A DNA stretch of 64,000 bases, from NCBI GenBank assembly GCA_038025085.1, contig CM076154.1, positions 21,524,501 to 21,588,500 of the forward strand, written 5' to 3'. Shown here piece by piece: positions 25,195 to 37,789 of this stretch. The position numbers and the translations under genes were made by a program. The notes below the pieces were generated by a model. That model was not told the DNA's origin and searched no databases. It was given only the letters and a program-made list of their open reading frames with translations. The stretch's first letter is position 1; each line of letters opens with the position of its first letter. Source of the DNA: Tetragonia tetragonoides (taxonomy: Eukaryota > Streptophyta > Magnoliopsida > Caryophyllales > Aizoaceae).

Positions 25195-25942
25195 GCCTGT
25201 TTTTTTTTTCTCTTCTCATTTTTTTTCTTTCCTCTCTAGGTGTTGTTTTTTTCTGTAACAATAACTTTCTTTTGTGACTGTGCCTAATATAAAAAATTTG
25301 GTCTTTTTGGTTTATATGATTTGACTATTTTCTGGATGGCCTATATCAATAGATTTCTAGGTTTGAGCTACTAATTCTTGCATTTGTTTGCATACACTTA
25401 AACCCTAGAGGTGATGGTTGTGACATACTTGCTAAAATTTGGCTTAACTTATCAATATTTCCATGTTTAACTGATGTCCATGACACTTTTTGATGATGCC
25501 AAAAGAGGGAAGAGTGGTGTGCTTATGATTAGGTTTGATATGATCATGTTTAGGTTTAGTCTAGTTTAATTCTCATGCCTTGTTAACCTATTCACTACGG
25601 ATGGGTAGCACACAATTTTTTTTTAATTTCTGCTCTAATGGTTTCTGGTTTGAAATGGTGTTTCCTCTGCCTACTCTGATTCTCTAAAAGTCTTGAAAGG
25701 TGCAATTCTGTTTACACAAATTTCTCTCTGCAAACGTCTCAATGTGATGGATGATAATGTTAAGCTGAAGTTCTTGAAAATGAAGCTGTGAACCATGTTC
25801 CTACTTACCCGTGGTTCTTCTGGTGGTTCACAGCAATGGTAAGTCAAGGTAAGCCTAAGTTAGTTCTGTTTTTCTTTGATTTTTAATTTGGTATCTAGCT
25901 CAGATAAGCACACTAGTTTGTCATCATCAAAAAGGGGGAATT
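25195..25942 (+). other. Copia 3' untranslated region and PPT
   Basis: No ORF. The polypurine tract AAAAGGGGGAA (25930-25940) directly precedes the 3' LTR. A second PPT-like string, CCAAAAGAGGGAAG, lies near 25500 after TTGATGATG. A 16-base arm at 25917-25932 can pair (15 of 16) with 25957-25972 inside the LTR. Confidence 0.75.
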
Positions 25943-27416
25943 TGTTGGGTTCCTGGTTTTGATGATAACAAACAAAGTGTCCTTATCTATGTGTGAACTA
26001 ACTATGATGGCAGGTTGACTTAAGGATGCAAGAAGGTATAATGCTCAAAGCATGATTGCTCATGAAGATGCTTGGATCCTAACAAGACATAAAGATAATG
26101 TAATGTAGTTAAGTGCATTTGTCATTAGTCTTTATGTACTATGCTTGACTCGTTAGCAAGAGTCTAAATTGATCATGACAAGGGAACAATGTTGTAGGAC
26201 TGAGTGCATGTGTCCATGAGTACATGGGAGCGTTCTTGTGAACCCTGTTCTCTATGACCAGCACCGCAGCGTGAAGGAACCAAAGGGGAACAACTTGATT
26301 GGACCCTGTTCCTTCTAAGCTGTGTATCTGGACGAGGTTGCATAAATTCATATTTATTATTTCTACGAATATTTTGTGTATTATCTTTTTAGATATTCAC
26401 ACAAATATTCTTCTGAAGAAATATATTTTATTTTGAAAAAAAAATGAATTTTGCAAAATCGTGTTTTAACAGAAAAGTATTTTGAAAAGATATTATATTG
26501 GAAAAAGTATTTTACTTAATGGCCAAGTATATATTGTTAAGCAAGTGAATTATCTTCTGGAATATTTCTAATTATCTTTTAGAGATTATATTCTGATAAA
26601 TCACTTGCTAGCTGGCCGAGATTTTCTGTTAATGAATTTGGACGGATTTTATCTCATAGGTTGAGTTAAGGAAAGGTCTTTGATCTTTACTTAAACTCTA
26701 TCCTATCTTTTGGTAAATCTTATCATTAATATTGTGAAGAGATTTAACCTAACTGACTGAGCTTGTTTTGGGCCTGCCTATATAAGGCGCCTGATATGCT
26801 CAGTTGTAGGGTTAAGCTTTGCGTGCATAATTGAACTCTGAATCAGTTGTGCAAAGCATTTACTCGTCCAAACCAGATATGTCCAGTACTCACAAAGAAC
26901 AACCTTGAACCCTGTTCCCTGTCCTGGTCAGTTTGAGTCTTTGCTTAGATTGGTCATTGCATAATAGGTTTCTGTGGTCTTATATTGCTTAATGTTGAAG
27001 CGTGTAATAGGAAAACCAATCTGGTTATTTGTAAGGTCTCTAACTCAGTAACGAGTGTAGAGCATCTCTCAGATCAGTGTGTGATTCTGAGAGATAGGCA
27101 ACGCATCAGTAACGGTGTGTGGTGGTGTTAGGGTACTGTGATATATCCTAGATTTTGGCTCTAGTAATAAGATAAGTAGTGTGACAAAATCCCAAGTAAC
27201 TGGGTCGTGATTTTTACTCCTATTGAGCCTAGGAGGTTTTCCACGTGAAAAAAACCTTGTGTTATTTACTTTCTGTTCTTTACATTCTGTCTTAGTCTTC
27301 CATATAGGAACATCGTCCATAACGCTGTTCTCTACCCTGTTCTCAAGTTGCATAAACGCGAGAAATTGGAGTTACTCTATTCACCCCCCTCTCTAGAGTA
27401 ACTTAGGAACTCTTCA
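25943..27416 (+). repeat. 3' LTR of copia element
   Basis: 1474 bp, about 97% identical by eye to the 5' LTR at its start. It ends CTCTTCA and is followed by the TSD CCCGA. Confidence 0.93.
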
Positions 27417-27644
27417 CCCGACATTTGGTACCAACGGTAACCAAATGCTCATTCTTCTCGGAAACAAGATCGCTGCGCTAGGATGAAAATCACTACGAGT
27501 GAACTCGTCCTAGATTAACCGGCTCTCACCCGCCCGGTGATGGGGTATACCGGAAACGATAACCCGAGTGAAAACATTCGGGGTCTCATGAACAACAATC
27601 TCTTGCCCCTTCCTTTTCCTACCTCCTCTGTGTTTAGGAGCCAT
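27417..27644 (-). pseudogene. Antisense PMD gene of element A, exon 1
   Basis: The ATG at 27644-27642 opens MAPKHRGGRKRKGQE, parallel to MAPKLAKKRSRRAEV at 51762. Further on, TRSD is shared with the B copy. A frame break lies between VSGIPHHRAG and DEFTRSD. If the copia element and one TSD are removed, the exon reads AATGTCGG followed by GTATGT, i.e. the copia sits on the first 5' splice site. The continuation is at 16082 and below. Confidence 0.72.
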
Positions 27645-27889
27645 GGATGAAGAACAAAAATGGAGTACTTGGAAATTTGAGTGAAACTCACAAAACTCAC
27701 AAATTCACACAATTTTGAGTTTTGACACTCAAAAACACAAGAACAACCAACAAAATCGAGTTCTACTAAGAATTTGAGCAAGAAAACCTCAAGATTTGGA
27801 GCTAGGGGCTTTGATGAAGGTTGAAAATTTGGTAAAAATGGAGAGAGAAGGGAGAAGGCACGAAATGGGGAAGATGACCCATTTCGGCC

Positions 27890-28085
27890 TCCCCCTTGTC
27901 TTTTATGCATACCCGCGAAAAAGACTTAATGGACGGTCAAACCACCCACGTGGACGATCAGACTGCCTAGCTGGCGGTCAGACCGCAAGCCACGCGGCTT
28001 GGCCGCTAAACCCAACAGCACAACCGCTCCAACGAGCGGCATAGCCGACCCAACAGCACAACCGCTTGACGTGGCGGCTTGTCCA
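27890..28085 (-). promoter_or_regulatory. GC-rich module upstream of antisense PMD gene (A)
   Basis: Motifs CCGCT (three), AGCGG (one) and several GCGGCTTG/GGCGGTC variants occur at about 27945-28085. A TATA-like GCATAAAAG reads on the minus strand near 27900. Placement and style match A's LTR and its DUF7745-like promoter. Confidence 0.5.
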
Positions 28086-28289
28086 CCTGGCCCACTCTCT
28101 CATCTCTGATATTTTATGGGCTATTGGTTCAAAATCAGTGGGTCCCACACGAGGTCCATAGCAGTTATTTGCGCGCCAAAGTCCGTTTATGAAAAACAGG
28201 ACTACTTTAAATCCACAGGTTTGCACATTTAAACTTGGCCAAATGGCATGGGCTCAAACCCGACCTAAGGTCTGAGCAACATTTTATTA

Positions 28290-28880
28290 CCCTTTACTAC
28301 TCATCTTATTTCTAACGAAATACGTTTATTGTGTAATCTACAGCATAGAGTCTCCTTTTGACAGAAAATCGAAAGATTTTTATCTCTTATCTTATTTCTA
28401 ACGAAATATTTTTATTGTGTAACCTACAGCATAGGGTTCCCTTTCGACTGAAAATCGAATGACGTTTATTGTTTGACCTACAGCATAGAGTCACCTTTTG
28501 ACTGAAAATCGAAAGATTTTTATCTCTTATATTATTTCTGACGAAATATTTTTATTGTGTAACCTACAACATAGAATTCCCCTTCGACTAAAAATCGAAA
28601 GACGTTTATTGTTTGACCTACAGCATAGGGTCACCTTTTAACTGAAAATCGAAGGATTTTTATCTCTTATCTTATTTCTAACGAAATATTTTTATTGTGT
28701 AACCTACAACATAGGGTCCCCTTCGACTGAAAATCGGAGACGTTGTGTAACCTACAGCATAGGGTCCCCTTCGACTGAAAATCGGAGGACGTTTATTGTG
28801 TAACCTACAACATAGGGTCCCCTTCGACTGAAAATCGGAGGACGTTTATTGTCTGACCTACAGCATAGGGTCAAACTCTC
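28290..28880. repeat. Higher-order tandem array before the A 3' LTR
   Basis: A 53-bp unit containing CCTACAGCATAGGGTC and CGACTGAAAATCG repeats. In its left part it alternates with a longer spacer (CTTATTTCTAACGAAATATT), forming a composite unit. The pure 53-bp spacing is exact between 28745 and 28798. Tandem arrays in this 3' region are known in the Tat lineage and are suspected seeds of satellites. Confidence 0.9.
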
Positions 28881-29009
28881 GGTCAAATAAACCGGGAAAT
28901 TTATTACTCTAAAAATGATAGTTTATCTTCAACTTATTGTCACCTAACTCAGTTTTACTGTTTTATTGCAGGTATTGGCACAGGAATACTTTGACCTTCG
29001 CTCTATTTG

Positions 29010-29032
29010 AGCTCGGCCAAAGTAGGGGCTTC
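29010..29032 (+). other. Polypurine tract of element A
   Basis: GGCCAAAGTAGGGGCTTC lies immediately before TGTAGACACC. The second family has the similar GGCCAAAGTGGAGGCTTT (minus strand, about 50700-50717). Confidence 0.75.
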
Positions 29033-30575
29033 TGTAGACACCAAAAATTATGTCTATAATAAGTCCTCGTAAAAACGCGATGATGAAATGATTGGATTTT
29101 GCTCGAACATGGGTTGCGAGAATAATTGCTCTGATGATTAGCCCTGTTCATTTAAATTAACCAGTGGAAGCCTTTTGTACAGGCGATCCAAACCATTTGT
29201 ACTCAATTCAATTGGAGTCCAAAGTTGAGAGATAGGCCTCTTTGACCTAAGGGCCCAAATGGGAACCCAAACCCATGAGTCAACCTTTGGTCAAACAAGG
29301 GAGCTCAGTCAATCCGGCGTGGACCCCCTCGGAAGAGCCTTCCCCGCATGAAAAGCACGTCAGGCGCCTATACAGGCATGCCGGTCCAGGTCCAAGCGGT
29401 GGCCGCTAGGCCAAGCGGTTTGACTGCTTGCCTTGCGGCTAAGCCGCTTGCCAAGCGGCTTGTCCTCTTGTCCCGCCGGTTTAGCCGCTCAGTCTAGCGG
29501 TATGGCCGCCTGGACCTTTTCTCGCAGACGGAAAATTTGAGGCACATTCGATTTCCGTGCCAAACCCTGGCAGCTCCCCCTCTTCTATATAAACAAACCT
29601 TAGGTTTCAGTTGAGGAGGTTGGCAGTTTTTCTCTCAATGTTGGGCATTCTCTCTCTCTCTCTCTCTCTCTCATATTAAACCCTAAATTCTGATTCTACT
29701 CCTTCTTTAGGGTTAGCCCTAGCTAGCACCACAAAATAAACCTTCACACTTCATCAAAAGCATGAATTCAAGCAACATAACCCAATAAGTTCATTGTGAG
29801 CATCCAGGTAATCCAACCTGAGGGTTTTCAATAATATTTATATTGCTTGTTATTAGTGATGTTTTTGGGTTATGTGATATGTAAATGCATGGCGCGTTTA
29901 TAGCAAAAGAGCTTGTATTAAGCCCAATTAATGGATTAATGAATGCTTTTTATTTTGTTATTTATTGCTATTCTAATGAATGAATATGCTTTGTTTTTTG
30001 GATTGGTGGATGAACTATGTGTTTCTCCTCTAAATTGCAGGTTTTAGCATATTTATCGTTTTTAGCAATAAAAGCATGTAATTTGCTAAGTTGTTAAAAG
30101 TGGTCACAATAATAATTCTTGTTCAATCCGTTAGTTAAAACTAGGAACTTGGACAAATTGAACATTTTTTGGAACCGTAGCATTAGTAATTATATTGAAT
30201 CGATTAGTAAAGGCCGTTGTTGTTAACGGGTGATTTGGGTGCCTAACACCTTCCTAACTCGTACCTACGCCCCCGAACTCATTTATGATGTCAATTTCCC
30301 CAATAGGGATTGGGGTGCACAGGAGTTGAGTTCACGTCTTTCTAGACTATCGACTTGATCTCCAAGGTTTCCAAATTACCTTAAAATTTGGTGGCGACTT
30401 CCGACAATCTTAATCATGTCTTTGGTACATAAATATCTACGTGCATACACACTAAAAGATTCACTAAATTCGAACACCCAACCCGCTCTCCCAGGCTGTC
30501 CGGAAACCCGATCCCCGAAAGGAGGGTCGAGGGAAGACACGCGGAAAAGAGGGGAGAAAAATACGGCAGCCTACA
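29033..30575 (+). repeat. 3' LTR of element A
   Basis: 1543 bp, starting TGTAGACACC and ending CTACA, followed by TSD CGTAG. It has the same TATA box and GC-rich block as the 5' LTR. Confidence 0.93.
29370..29515 (+). promoter_or_regulatory. GC-rich AGCGG/CCGCT module, A 3' LTR
   Basis: Four AGCGG and three CCGCT, in the same CAAGCGG/CCGCTTG style as the 5' LTR, with point differences from it. Confidence 0.55.
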
Positions 30576-30580
30576 CGTAG

Positions 30581-31142
30581 CAACTTTCGTAATCCCCCAA
30601 CTGCGCGTGGGTTGCCAAGACTCCGGAAGTTGTAGCTCAAACAATTCAGTGGGATCGGCGGGGTTGGTGATTCCCAACCTCCGCCGTTGGTATGGATGAG
30701 CTGACATTTCACCCAAAAGGAAAATTAAGGCATTAGGGTTTTAAGGAGGGAAAATTAGGGGAGGTTTTACTCTGGCGAAAGGAAAAAACTCCGGCGAGAG
30801 CAAAAAAAACTCAGATCTCACCCGATTTCACTCGAAAATCTCAAGGGAAGACAGCAAAATCTCCGGTGAAGAATGTTGGAGATGGGGATCCTAATTTCAT
30901 AGCAAGAAAAAGGAGACGACGAAATCTCAGGCGAAGACATCAAGATCTCCGGCAACGGATTGACAGATTTTGTCGACCGATGATATAAGTTGCGGTAGAG
31001 ATGGTTGCATCGAAGCAAAGAGGCCGCACAACCAATCGGAGGCGCTCGTTGACGGCGGTGACTAATATTGTTTTTTTGAATGGTTGTTCCCAAAAAATTA
31101 GAATCTGTTTGCGTCCAATGACATTGTATATAAATTTTAAAT
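30581..31142 (-). pseudogene. LINE 5' end: start of endonuclease and leader
   Basis: Read right to left, this encodes LSYNFRSLGNPRAVGGLRKL, the opening motif of plant LINE endonucleases (usually WNCRGLGNPRAV, so several core residues have changed). It runs directly into 3788 once element A and one TSD are removed. From about 30720 to 31142 there is an untranslated or degraded leader with CTCCGGCGA-like repeats and no clear ORF1. Confidence 0.8.
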
Positions 31143-31147
31143 GACAT

Positions 31148-34100
31148 TGTAACGCCCCAGAATTTCAGACTGCTTAGAAATCACTAAGCTAATACTAATG
31201 CAGAAGCGATAACCTAATTCTGGGACATTACCGCCGCAACTATTCCGAGAATAGCTGCAAGGCTAAAACAAAAACTCAATTTACTTAAGGATACTCTTAC
31301 ATATTTGAAACTTTAATAGTGAGCTACAAAGTTGTAGTTGTCTAGTTATTAACAAACTAATACTTAAGCTAGTAAGAAGCCAGTGTTCTACTACGCAAAA
31401 TATATCCGGCTAACTTCTTTGTGCAAAAAGCGTCCTTTCCACTTCTAATCGGTCCCAACTTATTTGAACGAACAATCTGCTAGTAGTCTGCTCCCGAGAC
31501 CACCGGATCATCACAAGATAGAAAAAGAAAAAGAAAAACCAATAAAAGAAAATTAGCCGAAGCTAAATAAATCCATTTCTACCCCGTAAAAACATTTTAT
31601 TAGGCGATCTTTTAAACATGTAACACTTAGGACATCGGTTATCGATTTTTAGACTTACCTTCAACGATAGGGAGCATAAGTGATTCCATAATAAGTAACA
31701 TAGCATTATAAATCATTTATCCATTTTTATGCACAAGTCATAATGATTAATCATATAACGATCACCGTAATAAGTATAGGATACAATATATACATGTAAC
31801 ATTATCAACTCACATCCAAAGCATATTATAATAGAGTAATACATACTTAATATTTCATATACACCAGTAATCAAACAATCACACATTTTCTGTCGTAACA
31901 TAATAATCTCGAAGTCTCACCAAGCTATCAATAACCAAGACCCTTTTTAGATTCATACCAATAGATCATCCGAATATCCATCCAAGTCATCCAGTATAGA
32001 ATATTTCCAAACCGTTAGTTATTTATATACTTATGGGTTATATATATTTTTAGGTAGCAAGGGAGAACTGCGTAGCTCCATCTCTAACCCGAGAATTATA
32101 CCGACTACTATGCGGAGACCTCTAACCCAAGATCTATACGTCTGCATGACCGTTCTTGAGTGCGCATCTCCCTAGGGTCCATCGAAGACACGCTAACCCA
32201 CGTGCCAGGTTTCGCTAACCCACGAAACCATAACCATCTCCGGATCCACTAGGAACGAACTGTGGTCAACTCCATGTTCTACACCTCCGACTAACCCGCC
32301 GGAAGCTTCATCCACTTGCGTTTGTGATCTTTCACTTTAAGTGATTAATATCTTAATTTTCATATTAATATGTTCAAGTCAACCACACTCGTTCTCAATG
32401 AATCTCAATCTAACTCACAACAAGTATATTATATCAAAGCATTAACCCGTGCTTAAACCAAAGTGATTAAGTAGCACTAGCCCGTGCTCAAAACAGTACC
32501 ATACATCTTGCACTAACCCGTGCTTAAACCCAAATGATCAAGTAGCACTAATCCGTGCTCACACAATAACACACATATTGCACTAACCCGTGCTTAGAGT
32601 CATTATACTTAATTAGCACTACTCATATCATGCTCAAACAACAGAATACTTAACTAGCACTAACCCGTACTAGATCATAATCATTTATCAATAATCCAAA
32701 TACCACTCAATCAAGTATTCTGATCATGTACTCAATTGCCACATAACGTACTTAACTCTCTCAATCCAAATACTTTCTGTACTCATTTATATTATGGTCA
32801 AATGAACTTGCGCATAGCCGTTGGCTATGTAAACCCATCAACTAAGACAAGCTCACATATTACTACTTATATAAGCATTTAACGAACAAGATTCATACTT
32901 TACATTCTTTAATACACTTAAACATACACATCATAAGGCACGGTATTTCACTTACTTATTACAGAATACATATTAATATCCACATAAGAAAATAGACACA
33001 CAACATATAAATTAATGAGTTAATATTATTCGAACACCACCTAGTCCAAAACATAAGCAATAGGCTAGCCTCATAACAATCACTCATGATATAATAAGCA
33101 CAAACCGTATCACTTGATGAATTAGGATTTTCCTCAAATCATAAATCTAGTCACAAGATGATATCTAATTTACATAATTCAAAGACTAATTTACCCACTA
33201 ACATACTTAATCAAGATATACACAAAGTACTTATAACGTAAACTTAGTATTCTAGTGACATCCTAGCAATTCCATTAGCTAAGTAAATCATAATTCTTCT
33301 CTAATAAATATATTTCTTTCACATGCTTACTTTAACAGTTATAACTAAACTTTAAAACATTGGATGATTTATTCTTCACTCTCAACTAAAATATTTATAT
33401 TAAATACTAACACACCCATAAACATATTAATCACCTACTAATTTCATGATTTACTTATAATTCTACTTAGCAACAAAAATAACCAAAGTAGTAGTAGCAT
33501 AGACGAAACCATACATATATCATATTTACAACATAAAAGATCAACTAGACATATTTCATTCTACACACAACTTTATAGCTACTAGCTAGTTAATCACGTA
33601 TATATTAGCTATCAACCAAATTTGCAAGCATTCTTTATTTTCTACACACTCACGATTCCATAACAACATACACTTAGATAACTTGTGATTATATTTACTA
33701 ATCACAAGTCACGCACATAATCACATATAAAGAAAAATATTTGGTTGGGATTTAGAAAGTGGTAGAGATAGATTTACCTCAAGTGCTAACTCCCTTTGAT
33801 AACTCCAAAGTATTTATAATTCATACATAAAACAACAATAATTCCTACGTAAGTAACTTATAAAATATGTTTTAACGAAGGCTTTTTGGCTCATAATTAT
33901 ACTGGTCAAATGGAACTGGATTTCCGAAATACTTACATATATAGAAAGAGGGCAATGCAAGGTTTACACAGCACTTTACAGAGTTCCATTCGGATAACTG
34001 AGGTGGCCACAATCGTCCGACGAAGTAGCCCCGATAATCACAGTTTGCTGTCACGTTTTTGGCTAAGTTAAATGGCCAAAAGCTTATTGATTGAACAAGG

Positions 34101-34712
34101 AAATGAAGGGGCTGATTTAGGAGAGTAAGAATATTTTGTGTACTTGTATCTTTGTTGATTAGAAGTAAACAATGAGAAGAAAGATGGTGGTATACGGTTG
34201 TGGTTGATTGAGAAAGTAGTGAATGAATACTCCTCTTTTACTAGCTAGTAATGATATGTTTTATTCCTACTAGTTATTGATCAAGAAGTGTGATGAAGAT
34301 GATAATGATGATATAATGATTGATGAATGAAAATGGCTTTAATATAGGTGAAAGGAAGAAATGGAAGTTTTTGAGAGCAAACTTCTACCTAACTTAGGAT
34401 GTAAGAATTAGAAAATTATTGTTTTATTTTCTTTTAGAATAAAATAACACATGTGAATTTTAATTAAATATTCTAACAATTTTAATGTATGATAAGTGTT
34501 TTCTTAACACTTAAAATTTTGACAAGTGTCCTAACATTGCCTATATTCTTGACAAATGGCATGGTGACTCAACAAAACTAATTAAAGGATTATAGATTTA
34601 GTTAGTATAAAATTAAATGTCTAATTAATAATTAGGGGCCTAATTTCATGATTATTTACGGCTAATTATAGTTATAAATAATTAATGATGATTAAAATTT
34701 TGGGTTATTACA
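31148..34712. repeat. Solo LTR 1 (3565 bp)
   Basis: Starts TGTAACGCCCC, ends GGTTATTACA, and is flanked by perfect TSDs GACAT (31143-31147 and 34713-34717). There is no internal coding region, PBS or second LTR, so it is a solo LTR left by recombination. Length and termini suggest a chromovirus of the Tekay type. It is AT-rich and all ORFs inside are short. Confidence 0.88.
32436..32690. repeat. Degenerate minisatellite in solo LTR 1
   Basis: AGCACTAACCCGTGCT and close variants recur at least seven times, at roughly 30-60 bp spacing. Confidence 0.75.
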
Positions 34713-34813
34713 GACATGTAGTATTTGTTACTAATAATAATGTTAAGTTATGTTCCTTGAAAGTGTAAAGAGATATGTTGAAAACCTTTATTTTATATTG
34801 GTCACTGCTGCCA

Positions 34814-37774
34814 TGTAATACCCAGTATTTTTATATCATTGTTAAAAAAAAAAAAAAGAATTGTTTTAAATGTTTATTAGTCTATTGTTTTTGATTAAAT
34901 GTTAATATAATCATTTTTGCTCTTATTGTATTAGATGCTATTACTAGGTAGTAATTGGATCTGATTTAAGATTTCAGTAGCTTGTCCACGAGGAGTTAGA
35001 GAAAAGTAAAACTAGAAGGATTTATGTAGTGGACCAATACAGGAATTACCTAGTTTATATAATAAGATAAAATAGAGTTTTGTTTTTTTTAGATCATTAG
35101 TGGATGTTAGTAGTAGAAGACTTAACTAGAAATTTCCTCCATATACGCTAAGTGGAGACTAGTAGATTAGTATATGAGAAACACATAAGCCTTAGGGGGT
35201 CCAATTGGAAGTAAGAAACCCAAATGAAGAGGAAAACCCCTTCATGATCGACTCTCTCTCCTAGCTACTACTTCCTTATTTCATTTTCTCTTATACTGAG
35301 ACCAACAAGACAGAAAAAAGGAAAGGCTCCACCATCATTTTATGGCAGAAAAACTCACGCCACTACCTATCACCATTTCTCATCACCAGCAATCGCCATC
35401 ACCACTTACGAACACCACCCTCACGCCAGCAGCCAGGGCGCTAACCATCACGTCGGCGCCAGTCACGAGCACCGCAAAACTCCCCTGTTCCAGTTCAGCT
35501 ACATAGTAGCAGCGGTAGTGGTTTCGATTAACAATCGATTCCTCCAAGCAATTCAATCATCCCTGTGTCTACACTAGAAAGTTGGGTATTCGATTCTAAA
35601 CTTTATTTAGGATGTGTTTAATGTAGAAATTCAGATTATTACATGCTAATTTTAGTCAATTGAACCTAGGGTTTGGAGATTATGGAGTATTAGCTTATGG
35701 GTATTGCTAATTAGGAGTCTACCCGCACCTAAGGTAACTACATCTACTACGTCAGGTTCATTTTACATTCATTTTGAGCCTTATAATGTGTATGCGTGAT
35801 TGAATTAGATTTTTTGTATGAAATTGGGAACCCTAGAGTACCATGTAATATAGAAGTAGTATTTCATTATAAATCAGCTTATAGGTATTTATGAACTTGA
35901 TGAGTAAACTAGGAAGTCAAGGAGAGTGGTTCTAATTGGTTGTGTCACATATTGTTTTCTTTATTCATTAGTGTAATATTTGTGATATGAAGCACTTGAG
36001 GTTGGAGATAGAATTTGTTGTTGTAGTTCTGCGATGAGGTATCAGGAGTTATATGTGAAACTTGCATGTGAAGCTGGTATGAACTTAGCATATGGGGATT
36101 TAAAGCTATGGTCAACAGGTTCTTCTAAGTTCATTATGTACTTCAGATGAATTGTAACGTGTTTGATCTGTTATGATCTAAGTGAATGCTAAGATTACTA
36201 GACCAAGACTACGAGTAAGAAATTGAGTTATAAGCCAGCTTATAAAGAGATGGGTAGTAAAGAGTTACTACCTGATTTACAGCTAAAGTAAAGAAAAGAG
36301 ATTGAGATTGAGATTGTTACAGTGTTCTTTTTGAGATAAAACTATATGAATGATCCTACTTGCCAGTACAAGTTAGATAAATAAAAGTAGAATGTGTGAT
36401 ATGTTACCAACTCTATGAATGACTTGATGTGAAAACTGTTATAAGAAAGAAAGGAAGTGAAGAGTGAACTTCCTTTAAGAAAGTTTATCGGATGTTCAAT
36501 AAGTTACGAAGTAAGGAAGACTAAGTGACTTGTTTTATGTTAGTTCATTATGAGAAGTTATGTGAGTCTAAGCTAGTAAAGCTATTAAGAACGTAAAGTG
36601 AAAGATGGCTTTGGGCAGTGTGGAACCTATGGGTACTCCAGATGTGTTATAATGAGTTTACGGGAGACGTCCCTGAGTTTTGAACTGTGCCCCCAAGATG
36701 TGGCAATGATCAGCAGTTCCAGCCCCTATATGGGAAGAGCCCCCAAGATGTGGCTAGTACAGATTACAGATAACACATTTGGCCCCCAAGATGTGGCTTG
36801 ACCCCCAAGATGCGGTCAAGGGTTTAAACGCCCCCAAGATGTGGCGGCCCGAGGAACCTAGCTCCCAAATGCCCAGTTCAGTAATGCAAGATAAATAATA
36901 AAACATATAAAGCTATAGTTCAGTACTTTTATATAGTTACAGCCCCTTATTGGGAAGAGCCACATGGCTAGTTACAGGCCCCTATACGGAAAGAGCCGCA
37001 AGGCTAGTTAAAAGCTACCAAGATCAGAGGTTCAAAGGAGAAATGACTCTTTTAAAGTATTAAGAGAGAAGCATGAGAAGCATTAATAAAGGTCTATTAT
37101 AGCAAAGATTGATGTCTGTTTTATGTTTACTGTTTCCAACTTTGTGGAATGCACTAGGAAGTCAATAAGATTTTTATGTTTACTCAGTATGACTTATGAC
37201 TATAGAAGTGAATGAAGTAGAGTTAAGGTGAAATGGGAGCTGAATGCTTGCTCTATATGAATGATTCTTTGTTTAGACTTGAAATGAAGTTAAAGTGGCC
37301 TTTACTAGATAGATGTTTGTTACTCAGTTCACACTGACCCGTTTTGTGCTGTCACCCGCGATGTGAATCGTGTCTTTCCCTGGTGACAGATTACTTGTGC
37401 AGGTTGTTCTGTTGTGAGGATGCTCTCAGATAGTAGGCCTTATAGTCTTGGCAAGAAGAGTTTATTTTTAGATTTTAACTATGTATCTAGCTTTCAGATC
37501 AAGACCACCTAGTATATTTTTAAGATCATTATTAATAGTTTCAGTTGAAGAGCCTTACACTCATTCGTATGAGTGAGTGTGGCGGTAGCGCCCTGAATTA
37601 TTAGAGTCTTCCGCTGGGATAATTGGATTATGTTTTATAATTTTGTTAAGCAGGTTTTATATAAGTATTTTTAGACTGGTTTACTCAATTTACAAAAGGA
37701 ATTCTGTCGGATTTTCGGCTCGAGTCTATTTATTTTTTATTTATTTATTTTAGTAGAAAATTCGGGGTGTTACA
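34814..37774 (+). repeat. 5' LTR of the non-coding element (2961 bp)
   Basis: Starts TGTAATACCCAG and ends GGTGTTACA. It contains a pyrimidine-rich transcribed-leader-like part near 35250-35560 and the CCCCCAAGATGTGGC minisatellite. Confidence 0.88.
36686..36850. repeat. CCCCCAAGATGTGGC minisatellite
   Basis: Five copies of CCCCCAAGATG(T/C)GG occur with uneven spacers. Related CCCCTATATGGGAAGAGCC units are interspersed and continue to about 37010. Confidence 0.8.
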
Positions 37775-37777
37775 AAG

Positions 37778-37789
37778 TGGTATCAGAGC
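37778..37789 (+). other. Primer binding site of the non-coding element
   Basis: TGGTATCAGAGC, the standard initiator methionine tRNA site, three bases after the LTR end. Confidence 0.88.

Larger units (their letters stand above)
16088..27416 (+). mobile_element. Sirevirus-like Ty1/copia element
   Basis: A complete 11.3-kb insertion with LTRs beginning TGTTGGGTTCC and ending CTCTTCA, and a perfect TSD, CCCGA (16083-16087 and 27417-27421). It has the initiator-Met-type PBS TGGTATCAAAGC, a long gag, pol in copia order (PR-INT-RT-RNH), an additional ORF in the env position, and a PPT AAAAGGGGGAA. The length, long gag and extra ORF match the Sirevirus (SIRE1/Maximus) group. I count about 8 differences in the first 250 aligned LTR bases, so it is younger than element A, as nesting requires. 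Stops and two frameshifts make it non-autonomous now. Confidence 0.93.
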
